Source of the DNA: Hydractinia symbiolongicarpus
Taxonomy: Eukaryota; Cnidaria; Hydrozoa; Anthoathecata; Hydractiniidae
NCBI RefSeq assembly: GCF_029227915.1
Contig: NC_079889.1
Coordinates: forward strand, 4,278,001 to 4,342,000
Direction: 5' to 3'
Length of the DNA stretch: 64,000 nucleotides
Below the pieces are notes generated by a model, which saw nothing but the letters and a program-made list of their open reading frames with translations, did not search any database and was not told where the DNA came from. Shown piece after piece: positions 23,571 to 36,500 of this stretch. The translations under genes were made by a program, and so were the position numbers. Every line of letters begins with the position of its first letter. Positions within the stretch are counted from its first letter, which is position 1.

Positions 23571-24525
23571 TGTTCACACGTTATTCCGGAACAAAACCAG
23601 GGAATTCCACGAAGAAAACAACACACGTGCTACACATCACACGCGTAAATCTATTTTAGAAAATTTGCGCGTGCGTTTTTTCAATTTTTTTCCTGGTTTA
23701 TTTCACTCTTATCAGTCCCGTGAGTGTTCTTTAAGTGGTGTAAAAGTGCTAAATATATTAACAAAACACCTTGGTTCGTTGTAGGAAGTAATTTATAATA
23801 GGTAAATAACATATAATTAAATTTAAACAGTGGACGAAGAGACGCTGACACGTGCCACATGTTGCACTTGCTGCAAATATTTTCTCCGTAGGTTATCTAT
23901 TATCCATAAAAATGGTAAAAATGGGAGTGATTTTTTATTTATTGATGTTTCAAGTTTTGTTTGTTATATTTTGGGAGACGGCTTGTTTCGAATAGTTTAA
24001 AGTTGTTTTTAGATTTAAAGTTGTTTTTTAGATTTTTAAAAGTAAAACAAGTATGTTATGTTCTTTTATACAGTTAAGAATTTTAAAATAAATGTTCAAC
24101 AATTAATTTCACACAGGCAGAAAAAAACACATTTAATTTAAACACGGGGAAAAAAACACGGCATTTAATTAACGTTTTTAAAAAAATTTAATTTAACCAC
24201 AAGTGGTTATAAAATGTTTTTAATGATACAGTTGAAGATGTAGATGTAAAACGATTGATTTTTGGAATACAGTTTTTAATAGTTAAATGCTTGAAGCATA
24301 GCCTTAAGCGGCGACATTAACTACGCTGTAGAAAATCAACTTTTATAATTCCTTCGGTAATTCTTTTTATTTTACGCGAGTAAAGAGCGTAATTAGTGCG
24401 TGCGATGAATCGCACGCCTGAATAGCTGTTGCACGTGTGTGGGCGCGTGCGAGTGCGATCCCACGCGTCTCATGGAATTCCCTGAAAACAATTCCAAAAT
24501 AAAACCTATCCGCAATGTGTGAACA
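23571..24525. mobile_element. TIR element (MITE-like), about 955 bp
   Basis: Left end TGTTCACACGTTATTCCGG with a downstream CAGGGAATTCCA pairs with the right end (TGGAATTCCCTG at about 24473, GTGTGAACA at 24517-24525). The interior is non-coding and includes the palindrome GCGTGCGATGAATCGCACGC at 24398-24417. Confidence 0.5.
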
Positions 24526-24798
24526 TAGTCTTAGTATGCTTGAAAAGATCTGAGACAAAGGGTTAAATCGATATGATGAGTGAGACAAAGGGTGAAATTG
24601 AGATGGAAGAGACAAAATTGATTTTCTTTATCATATAAAGAGACCTGATATGAAGAAAAATTTGCGGAAATAGAGGTTCTCGCTTTTTTAAAAGAAATGC
24701 TAGTGACTTTAAAAATATTCTTTCAGCGTGTGAGGTAAAGAAAATGCGTGCGTCACACGCTCAATGCGTGTGAGTTGACATGTCTGCACAGAGAACAA

Positions 24799-24861
24799 AG
24801 TCAGTCCCTCTTATGACACTCTCTCAAAAAAACATGTGTATAAAAGGTTTTAAAACGATTT
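24799..24861 (+). repeat. Direct repeat, copy 1
   Basis: Begins AAGTCAGTCCCTCTTATGAC, continues through a CAAAAAAACATG run and ends AAAACGATTT. It matches 26299-26362 with few differences, about 1.5 kb away in the same orientation. Confidence 0.75.
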
Positions 24862-26298
24862 GCTGATACACAAGGTCTGAGGAGGCTCAGGATATGATGT
24901 TGACATATAACACAAAACACCTTGGAAAAAGTTAAAAATCTCTCAAAAAGGAGCCTTTACATTTTGACACTTTTGTGGGCTTCGCTACCGAGATTGAGGG
25001 TTTAAAATCCAAAGATGATATTCTAATCACGAAATAAAGTAGCTTGCTAGCTATAGCTATTTAGGTCAGTGGCCCATGGATAAATCCACAGGTTCGCCAA
25101 TCCTTGTGTGTCCTGCTATTTGAGGTACTATTGTGCACAGAGACAGACATAATTTGGCTATTATTATAGAGATTCAACTGCAGTGAAACATTTTCACTGC
25201 ATTTGATTTCTGTGGTCGATGCTGAATTCAACTATGTTCTGTGGCGTGATAACGCTAAAAGAAAGAAGGATCTAAAGTGAATTCGAACAACTTATACTAC
25301 ATGTTCAATAAGTCACAAACAGAAGCTATAAATAACGGTCGAATTTGTATAAAATCACCCTTCTTCAATTTAATAAGGTCAAACGTGCATACTTTGCCGC
25401 CATCTTCGAAATATTTCGAGTGCAAGTTACATGAAGCAGTATCTCGCTTCTTTTTGGAGGGAATTTGTTTTGCCAATCTCGTTTCTAATGGCTTTTTTTT
25501 CGCTTTCCGAATCAGGAAAAAACAAGGATATTTCCATTCCTTATCACCATTTGGTCTTACTACACGAGAGGAAAACCGTGATTTTGTCTCATACTGTATT
25601 TTTCTTCAGTAGATTTTATGCCCGCGTGTCAGCATAGAAAGCACCTGTGCTGCTGAAAAGCAGATCGGCTAACAATATTGGGTTCATTAACCGTCATTTA
25701 CAACCTGTGATCAATTTAACACTTTCTAACCGACAAGTTGTCTCTGATCTAGTTTATCAGTGGTGCGTATTTGACCAGATTTATAGCCTGATTATTGCTG
25801 TGACATGTACAACCAGCATGTACACCAACCTCGTTTCCAGGGTTTTGTTATAGCATTGAGGACGGTGGCGAGTAAGCGATACAGACCCCGATCAGGCAAC
25901 GAATCGGACGAGGAAACATATATACGTACATTGAAGAAGAGTCCAATAAGCTGGTTACTAAAAATATATTTACATTTTTAGGAAGAGTTTGGAATCGATA
26001 ATAAAGGGTAAGCAAAATTGACAGACATAAACAACCCTTCGCCAAATTTGAAAGTGAGCTCTACAATTCAAAACGACCGATGCTGTAACCATGGTTGGCG
26101 CTATTGTGCCGCCGCCCAGCTTAATCATAAGTTTTTACTTTGCATGAGTAGGTTTTTTTCAAAAAAGCTAGTGTCTGTGAAACCGATGTCAGATTCTATC
26201 GAAATTTCAATGTATGTTTTCCGAAATATTGGTTAACTTTATACATACTGAAATTTATTCAATATGTTTAATGTCAGATTTACAACACGAAATTTCTC

Positions 26299-26362
26299 AA
26301 GTCAGTCCCTCTTATGACACTCTCCCAAAAAAAACATGTCAATAAAAGGTTTAAAACGATTT
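26299..26362 (+). repeat. Direct repeat, copy 2
   Basis: Same sequence as 24799-24861 apart from a few substitutions and one indel. The pair could be a dispersed repeat or the ends of an unrecognised element. Confidence 0.75.
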
Positions 26363-27556
26363 CGGAATTACGATAACATTTTCAATTTTTTAGGAGAAAG
26401 TTGGAATTTGAACCCTCTGTTCTCAGTAGCAAAGCATAAGTGCTAAAAAGAAGAGGCACTTTTGAGAGATCACCTATCCTGGCACGTTTTTTGTTGGACA
26501 CTAGTATTAAATTCTGCGCCCTTAGACCTCATATCTGTTACATGTCTGTGAAAAAAAATCTTGTCCTGCTGCAACAAAGGGTTAGTAAATGTTAGCCCGT
26601 TTAAAATTTCCGCGGGAATGTGTCCGTCGCTACTTGCAGCTACCATTTTGGTACAGACAAACAGACGTAGCTGTCTGCAGCGCTGCATATCTAATGCAAA
26701 TCATCTGTTTAGTTTTATTAAATCCATCTCCTTCACAGAGCTTCTTTTTTTGTTTTTTTAAAAGTGGCTTGCGTAGAAGACAACTAATACAAGTCATAAA
26801 AATATGTATTCCGTAAAGCAATCAGTTAAAATATCAAAAATAAAAAATACACTCAACCAAGTTATACAAAAATATTACTAGTCAAAAAATTGTCGGCAAT
26901 TTGTTTCTATCCTTTTTAAGAAAAAAAGTTTCTTTTCTCAGTAGAAACATTACAAAAATAAACATCTAACTTTACGAAATGCTAAACTTCAATATAAATA
27001 TATTCAAAATTATAAGCCCTGGGTGTAATGTAATTTGACAATAAAGAAAATTGACCATTTCCTATTGCCTGATGTAAAACTTGCTAGCGCTTACTTGACG
27101 GCTAACGTCTTCGCTGGCTTCGATGTCAAAACGGCAAGAACCACTGAGCACGAGGTTGGAAAATCGATACAGATACAGTAGGAAGCCAAATTCCCATTTA
27201 AAAATGCGTATTTAATTATCTTGTCGACCAACAACTTGGAGGAAAGAAAATTCAAACAATAAACAATAAATCCACCCTTTCTTCTTTTCACTTTCTTTAC
27301 CAAAAAAGTGTTCATACTTAATTTTATTTCTAGTACAAAACGCAGTACGGGATCTTTGTCCAAGATATACAAAAATAGTTAAAAAAAAAAACATACATAA
27401 TGTAGTTAACATGTACAGACAAAAATGACGATTTAAAAAAAAAAGAAAAACATGACAGATGAAGACTTAATGGCATTTAAGCGCGTACTTTATCTACGTA
27501 ATACAAAATAAAAAAACACTCCGGCCTAAATCAAGTTAACGCCCTAACCCGCAAAA

Positions 27557-30500
27557 CTATACAACCTCACTGTCGGCTTTTGTCGCGGGCGGGACATTTG
27601 GTCTAGCTGGTTCAGCACTTTCAACAGCTGCTTTTTCTTCATAGAACGTAGGCTAGAAAAAATACGGCATACGAAGCTACGTAATCATAAGGCTGTTTAT
27701 ATAGTATGTAATACAAAAAACTACACTGAATATATTACATTATATTACCATGTTATGACTCCAGGTTATCAGTAACAGATACTAGAGCATGAACAAGACA
27801 CACAAGCCCTGCACACAAGTCTCTGATGGAGTCTTAAATACGGGTTTGGGCAGGGCGAGGCATTTTTTAGTACGTCTTGTTTACTTTTCACACTACTATG
27901 AAGGTTTTAACAGAGTTTTTTTTCGGATAAGTATGCGTAGTCAGAGTACCCCGCTTTAACTTGCTCGACAATTGCCAAAATCAAAGTCGCCAAAGTTTAT
28001 AACGTGACTACTTGTACAGCAAATATCTGTTGTTACTGGCAACACCAGGCACCTACAAAATTTCTACAACTAAATGCATTGGTTAAAGGTTTACCGTTGG
28101 GTTACTAGTCTCGTTGGTTTCTCCGTCACTCTCATCAGCAGAGGACCCGCTTTCGGTGATTTTTTCTGCTTCGTTTCGCGACAAGGATGCATTTTGACCT
28201 GCAGAAGTAGAAAAAAGAGAATAAGATAGAAAAACCTAGCGAGGTATTACTTCAATAACAAATTAACAATTGCGTGAACAAAAACATAACTTTTTACCCG
28301 GCTGGACTTTATGGACCGGATTAGAACCAGATACGACTGGATCATCTGGTTTGACTTGCCCACTCGACATTTTATCGTAACATTTATCGCAGACACGAAC
28401 AGGCTTCGATGAAATATGCGGAATTAGGAATCTTTTACTTGAGCAAGGACCACACACTACGGAACCGCATCGACGACAGTGATGCTATGAGACAAAGGTT
28501 ACTCTACTTAGTTTTCTGGACCTAACTAAGGACCATACAGGATTAGTTATGTTAATTAACTTAAGAAAATTCTAAATTTCTTTTGACAACAAGATTTTAT
28601 CCTGAAGTAGGAGTTGTGGTTGTCAAGGAAGTTTATCAATCAATAACCGGAGGTGGTTATTGATTTCCACAGATTTCCAAAAAGTAACAAACATAAACTT
28701 ATTCACCTTCCGAATGATTGGTGTAAACTTAGTCTTTAAACACAACATACACACGCTAGCACTGTGATCCGGAACCCACACTGCTGCCTCGTTTCCAGAA
28801 GGCGATTTGCCAGCTAAAAAAAATTGTCAATATACTCTTAGAAAGCACTCTAAATGCAACGTCCTGGTCACACACACTTAATAAATATACGAAATAAGTA
28901 TTGTCAGCAAATAAATCACAAGTGTTCATAGCATATTAGACACGTGCATGGCCAGTAAAACAGACACGTTTATAAACAACAAAAAGCATTCCTACTCTTT
29001 TTAAGCAGATCAGCAATGCATTTATCAATATGTGCCATCCACTCCGCTTTCTCTGTTGGTGTTGCTGCAAACACGGTGAAAGATTTACTCGCACTTATGA
29101 TTTGCCAACCATTTCGAAAATCTAAAGATGAAAGTAAAAGTAATAAATAATGAAATGCCCTTGCAGGTTAAAAGATTTCGGATTCTTGTTCGTGTGTAAT
29201 TTTTTTCCCTATACCTAGGTCGCCAGTAGCCTGTTTTGTACAGAAGTTCTACAATGTTATTCGGTTATTTGAAATAAATAGGTATTATCCCATGGTATTA
29301 TCTTGAACTTGCAAAATGTTTATGTAGTACAAATATACAAAAAGTGATTTGAGAAAATAAATTGATACTTTAACAATACTGCGCTACACTTAACATTCAA
29401 AAGAAAGAAATGAAGACAATTTAGCATATCAATTTATTAAATATCATTGCTTGTGGTGTAGCTATATTTTGGAAATGTTTTATTATACCTGTGACATGAC
29501 TAAAATCTTTATCAAATTTAAGATAATATCTAATACTTGACCATAAAATTGGATCCTACAAGTTAAAGGTTAAGACTACGTTCATTGGTATAAAATTAAC
29601 AATAGAGACTAAATCCAAAATGCGATCTCGTGGTATTAATATTTAGCTGGGGGACCCGGAGTCGAAACGCCGGGTTAAACCACAAGTAACTGTGTTACCT
29701 GGTGTTAAACGCCTGGAAGAGCGATTAATAAGAACTGTAAACTGTGCCACACATTTAGTTTAAGCGCTTTAGTATAAGTATGTCATAAATTGAGTGAGGA
29801 GCAGAGCATTATAGTGTTTCCAGTGTTATATATTTTGAAAAAAATAGGTGCACATCATTATGGTCTTTCCAGTGTAAGACATTTTTCAAAAAAAAAAGTT
29901 TTCACAACTTTAGCTGAAATAAAGACTCAGTTTACAACTCGTTGCTACCCTGTTATAGCAAAAACAGTTGGCCAACCTTTCTTATTTTTCCGAGAACGTT
30001 ACCGCTAAAAGTTCAAAAATAAATATTACTCTGGACTGAGGATTAGTACAGGCAAACAATGCCACATATACATATAGACATAATATATATACCCTTTTTT
30101 TGAAAAAAACTTCATCGTAACTTTGGCTAAACAGAAACTCAGAAAACAGCCATCGCTAACATTGGACTAAGCGCTTAGTACAGGTAAACTGTGTCATCAA
30201 TGCGTTTAGGTGTAATACCCTTTTCAAAAAAACTTTATTGCAACTTCGGTTTAAATTAAGAACACGGGAAAACAGACTGCCGTTTCCTTGTCCAGCTAAA
30301 AAAATCACTCAGCAATTCTATTTTGCGGATTAAGTTTTTATGACACTAATAAAAGGTGTCGCTACCTACTAACTGCATTTAGCATAAAAAATATTGATTA
30401 AGAATTTTGCTGTAGCTAGCCAAAAACTGCATTTGGCTACTTTCAGCCAGAAGTAGCTAAAAGCTAGCTAGAAGAGAGCCACAACCCCTACATAAAACTA

Positions 30501-33500
30501 AATAAAAATATACCAAACTTTAAAATAATAAGAATAAATAAGGCTAGCTACAGCTAGCTGGCTTTAGTGGGATGCTGCCTTAAAATCTACGTTAGCTAAC
30601 TAAAATCTTGAAATTGGTTTGTTTCAGATTTACACATGGTTAGAAAACGTGATGATATTTTCATCTTAATATGTGAAAACATAGACACAATGAAGAGAAT
30701 ATCTTAAACGTTGATAGAACTTAAAGTTAGACAGTTAAATATTAACCCAACCAAATATTTTGATTCGCAGCTTGGTGAAGAAGCCAGGGCATAACAAATA
30801 TAGCGTCCTTGAACTCAGTCCCTCGAAAGAAACGACTTGCACCTTAACCCCTAAAGCTCGGTTTAATTGAACAAAATACACCTCGTTAAAAACATAACTG
30901 GAAACGAAAATTTGAAGGAGTATCCAGCATAGCTTATCAAATAATTTTAAAACAACAGTCTATAACAATAATTGTGATCAAATTTCGAACACAGTCTTCA
31001 TTCTTTTCGAAAATTAAGATACGCACACAGCCGGAGTAGCGCTTGGTCGCGGGGTCAGGTTGGACTTTAAAAGTCGTGACGTTACGGCAATCGGTTAAAA
31101 AATCAGTCGAAGAAGAAGAAGGAGGAGAAGAAGAAAAAGACCGCCCATTTTAATAAGATCTCGGATGTTATCCGAAATCTTAATAAATACTACCACAAGG
31201 GAATTAAATTTCGCAACGTTTAATCTGAAAGAAAAAACAGGGGTCAGGTAATAAAGAAATGAAGGAGAGGAAGTTTATTTGTTTTTGTACATGTTTACCT
31301 AAGGGAAGAAATTATTTGCGGAAGAAATTTGTGGGGATTTTACCCAACTCCGCAAAAATTAATGCAGAAGTTAAGAAATTTTGGTCATCCGCAAAAACAA
31401 ATTCCACAAAACTTTTAATATTTTTCATCCGCAAAAAAAAATTGCACTTTATGCGTAAAGAATCAATCTGTTGACTTTTCTTTACATTTAAAGGCCTCTT
31501 TAGCTTGACGATCCATGTAGAAATATTTTTGATATTTTCAGTGACAATATTTGATCTTACATTTGTTACAGCTTAGCATTCTTTTTTTAATATTTTGATG
31601 AAAAATAGAGTGCTGATATTCCACATAATATATATAAACTTAGGTGCTAAATTTGTTTTCCCGACTTTCCATTTACCAAATTTCTTGCATCCGCAAAAAT
31701 TTTTTTTTGAGGTCGCTATTCGCAGAGATTTATTCTGCAAAATATGCCATTTTTGGGTGACTCGTCCGGAAACTTGAATTCCGCACAAATTTCTTCCACA
31801 AATAATTTTGTCACTTAAGGTACTTTCTAAAAAAGATTACTTCTGTTGACATGCTTTTCGATTGTGCACAGCTATTTGCATTGGTTAATTTCAACATTTA
31901 GTCTGTTACAATGACCACATGATTATTGCTTTTTGTTATTTGTGTCACGAGTGTTGACCTCTCGTTCCGTTTTGTTAAGATATTTATTATGGAGTGCAAA
32001 ATTTTTCTTATGATAGCCTTGTGCGTTTTGTTTTTTATGTATAAGGTAGAAGAAGGGTTGAAGTCTCAATTATGTAGGTACGATTGGAGGCTGGGTCAGT
32101 GATGTACAATTCCAGAAGCGAACCTGAGCGAATAAGGGGTGTGTGAGACAAAATGGCGAATAACTGGCCCCTCTTTTTACTTTTCCCAACTTAATCCACA
32201 CCAAACAAAAGTGTTGCTTAAATCAATCCCCCTGTTAATTTGCCTAAATTTAAATGGCAAATAATGTTTCAATGTATTACGTAAAAATAGACACTTACTT
32301 CCATCATCATCCAATCCTATTATTTTAACTTCTTCCAATGGTAGAATGTGCTGTTTGTTATACTGTAAATATAAAAAGACATGTTTAGCCACACCAGTTG
32401 ATATCATAAGGCTTGGTAAATCTAGCTTAAGTTGTAAACCTGTATTATCATCTTCAAAAAAAAAAAAGATAAAAATGGTGGCATATAAATTAAATCATTT
32501 TTTTTTAAACAAGAATCCGAATACCACATAATATTTTTAGACGTATCCCAAAATGTATATCAAGTCAATTTTGGAAAAAATACGTAATTGACAAATAAAA
32601 AAAAACGGTAAAATTTGTACCCATGATGCTTTAAAAAATAAAATTTTAAGAAAAACTATACAATAGCTTTTAATGAAGCAGCAAACTTGTGGATCTGACA
32701 AACACTGAAAAATGAACAACAAGACTTCAAAAAATGAACGATTAGAAGTATTTCATTAACTCCAAAACATATTTCTGGACATAAAAATTTCAGCTGCTAT
32801 TCTGTTATACCACTTAGTGCACATTTTTTCAAAAGCAACTCCATTTTTCATCTCTGCTTCAGTTACTGAGTTTCAATTTTTTGATTTCAGTCTCAAACTT
32901 GCTAAGCACTTTAATTGTCATTATTTATTAGAAAAAAAAAACTGCTTTGTATGTTGCTTGGTAGATTGTATCTCGGTTTTCAAATTTTTAGTCTAGTCAG
33001 TTGCTTAATGATTGCTGACTTAAAAATATAACACCTGAACAAAAACTTTCACTTACTTTCTTTTTGTTTAGTACAATATTTCCATACACTAATATGTCAT
33101 TGAAAAGGAAGAACTATAAAAAACAATAGAAAAAATTTATAGAAGTAAGCATCAAAGTACAGATATTTATAATACATGTGCTTACAAATAGAAGCCTAAC
33201 AAAAATACAGTTATAAATACAAACAAATGATGTTGTGAAGACTAATTGAAGTGGGCTTCCAGATACAAACAATTCCCTATACAGAACTAAAATTAAAAGT
33301 TCATTAGAACTTTGGCTCAATAATAACACAGTCAACTAATTTAAACAACTTTTTTAAAGTCCCTTTCTTGGTGTGAAGGAGAAGAGTAAGGTAAGTAAAA
33401 AAGTCTATCAAGGCCAGTGGAACTTTAATAGTAGACGGGGGAAAAATGAAGGTTAGAACTTCAATTTTAAAGCAAAATTTTATCAAACGTATAACTGCAC

Positions 33501-36500
33501 AGTATGTAAAGTGCTACGGAGAACTTACTTGTCTAGCTTTTGGTTTTTTTCGACACAGTTTAGTAAGTACACCCTCACCCACCAGAACACGGCCAGATGC
33601 TAACAATGCCTGAAATAAATAAAATACTGATATACAAGATAAACAATTGTAAATCCAGCAAAATTTAGTGAATAATTTAGATACGAAACATGTGATCACT
33701 AAAAAGTTACTGTAGCAACTGAAACCTTAAAAGTATCATGAAAGAAACAAAGTGACTACAAATACACATAGTTATATCTTCCATATCTATTCTAAATGGG
33801 GAAAGTAAAGACATAAAAATTTGTTACCTGCCCTGAAGTTCCAAAACAATTTTCTACATTTTTTATTCTGTCCTTATTTTCATCTGTGTTTGCTACAAGA
33901 AGATAAGCAAAAGGTTTCATTTGATACATTATTGATACATTTGATTCTTGATAAATATAAGTTAATAAAGTCACACAATTCTGTAATACTTTGAGGGTTG
34001 TCTTTTTGTGGCAGAGTCAACAAAATTGATGAAAGTGCTGATTTGGATTTTGGGAATAGTTGTGGCAAGTTTTTAAGTTTTCAGATGAAAAGCATGCTTG
34101 AAAAAAGCGCTGGAAAAGCGCGTTTTTGGCATATGACGTCATGTAAATTTTCCTGGAAAAATAAACTCTGTGTTTTACTATTCATATAATGATATGGTGG
34201 CCAATAAATTATGCCACAATCTTTATAATTTATTGAAAATGACCCTGAAATAAAAAAGGACTGGCCTTAAGTAACCCAAGTTCATTTAAAAAAGGTTTTT
34301 GGCAGCATCAGGTTTAAACATGCAAACAATTTCTATTAGGAGGCCTGGCCGTGAGAAAAAGTGGTGGCATATGGTACATCACATTTCTAAATAGCACATG
34401 ATTTAAATGGAGATCACACACCATCTTGCATTCATGGCATGTGCACATCATGTCAAAAAAATGGCGTGCAAAGTGTGAAAAACAGCTTATTATCAACATA
34501 GAAATGGTATATAAATGTTAATTTATTTGCTTCATATCAAGATTACATACCAAGACTCAGCAATTAAACTAAATATTTCATTTATAAACGTAAACAAACA
34601 AAAATGATTATCACACATAACAACGATGTTTGGAAGATTTTTTTTATATTTTGTAATATTATATAATTTTATTTTTATTTCAATAAAATAGGTTGTGGTA
34701 ATGGGGAGGACATACAGTCAAACCTGTGTTAACTGGGCACCTCTCTATAGCGTTCACCAGCCTATGATCACTTCAAAGTGCACCCCTCTAATTTTAGTAG
34801 TAGTTAAACTTGCCTATAGCGACCACCTTCCTAACGCAACCAACAACCACAGAATAACAGTTAACAAAAAGAAAATAATTCTCCAGGGTTGTAGAAAAAT
34901 AAATTAAATTGCCTAAGGGAAGTAAGGTTACATGATTGTGAATTGACGTAGGCATTTTAATCCTGTGGGCACTATTTTCTTCATTAGGAGACCTTTATCT
35001 GAAAGGTTAGTATTTTTTTTAATCATTAATAAAAAAGTGTTATGTAGTGTTAATTTCCGAATTTACCTCACAACCAAAGAGAAGACATAGCGTGTTTTTC
35101 ATCACACACATAAATAAATAGTGACCTGTGGTGTGGATAGTGTGGATGCATGCAAGTTCTATTACATGCCATTCACTTCTTGATTATCAACATTTTTGAA
35201 AAAATCAAAATAATAAATTTAATTCCTTTCACTGGGTTCCTAAAAATCTGTTCAAATAATTTAAGATAGTAGAGTTTGATATATAATTCCTTCTAAGATG
35301 GGGGACAAATTCTTAACAAGGCTGCAAAGAGCTGTTTATAAAAGATTTTTGTCTTTTTTTGCCATATGGCCGATTAGGGGGTCAACAGGGTGTGACTAAT
35401 AAAAAAGTTGTAAAACAGACAAAAAAAATTTCAGTTATTTTCTACCCACTATTAGCAAAACATAATTTGTCTAGATGAATAGCAACAATAGTGTTAAAAC
35501 ACCAATAAAAAAGCACTTGTTTTTGCAAAGAGTGGTTCAGTCAACTTTGACGGAAGACGATGTTGGATATTTATTTTTACCAAAATTAATAAAATTTCCA
35601 GCTTCTAAAGTAAAGGCTGATTGACTAGCTACGACGGACATCACAAATGTTTATAGTGTCACCCGACTAAGTCGGAAGAACTAGACCATCCATGAAAAAT
35701 CCTTTGGTTGCCATAACCCGACTGATTGCGTAAAAATGGCTCCAACTGAAATAATTTTGGGTCGGGATTGAGACACTTTTATAAGAGTTTATTAATATGA
35801 AAACAGGTTTTTTCGAGATAACTTTTCGTTTTGTTTTTAATGAAAAGTACACATAAGTTATATCTTATTATTATTAACGTTTCCTGAAAATTTGAAAGAA
35901 ATTGATACAACGGAAGTTAAAAAACTGGAGAAAACACGCTTTCGTCTCTAGCAAACTCTCATAAAAACACGATTTTTACCTCCTTTTTACTGATATTGTA
36001 AAACGATGGAGAGCCGTAGGAACACATATACAATTGAATTACCGTAAAGGTGTATATTCATTTGTTAACAGAAGAGGGTGCCGATAAGCCGCAAACGCAC
36101 GCATATATACGGGCGAGTTCGGGCGACTTTTCGAATAAAATTGGCGGTTGTCCCCCGAAACCGCCCGCACTTTCCCGAGCTCGCCCGGAACATTCCCGAA
36201 ATGCATTTCCTTGTAACAAACCATGCAGACGATAGTTGGGAAGAAGGCGCTAGAAGAGAAAGGAGTTAATAAAGTTTATATATAAGTTATTTATAAAGTA
36301 AACTTTATCAAAAACCATCAAAAACAGTTCTTTTAAGAACTCCGCTACCACATAATAAGTTTATTTTAATTTTTATAGTTTTTATGAATCATATTAGTGT
36401 CTGTTTTTTTTTTGTTTTTCGGGCATTGTTCGGGCCTATGCGGGTTTTTTCGGGCGAATACTTGAATTTTTTTCAAAACGCCGAACTCGCCCAAAAACGC

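Larger units (their letters stand above)
16330..24530. mobile_element. Possible outer TIR pair bracketing the transposon nest
   Basis: GACTATGTTCACACATTGC at 16330-16348 has a perfect 19-bp inverted copy at 24512-24530. The LINE and the copia element lie between them. This could be one old DNA transposon split by later insertions. It could equally be ends of two separate members of one MITE family, because 23571-24525 has its own matching arms. I favour the second reading slightly. Confidence 0.3.
24531..27556. other. No gene recognised; direct-repeat pair; downstream of Phafin
   Basis: Frames of 60-111 codons here have no recognisable domain, and many start at non-ATG codons. The 3' end of the minus-strand Phafin transcript should lie just below 27557; AATAAA on the minus strand at 27323-27328 is a candidate poly(A) signal. 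The direct repeats at 24799 and 26299 are listed separately. Confidence 0.4.

Noticed and set aside
25277-25637. Coding exon of an unknown gene
   Set aside because: The frames overlap each other, lack a recognisable domain and have no clear splice-site or codon-use support.
36039-36269. Three overlapping frames of about 61 codons
   Set aside because: Overlap on both strands results from the GC-rich TIR element; no domain content.
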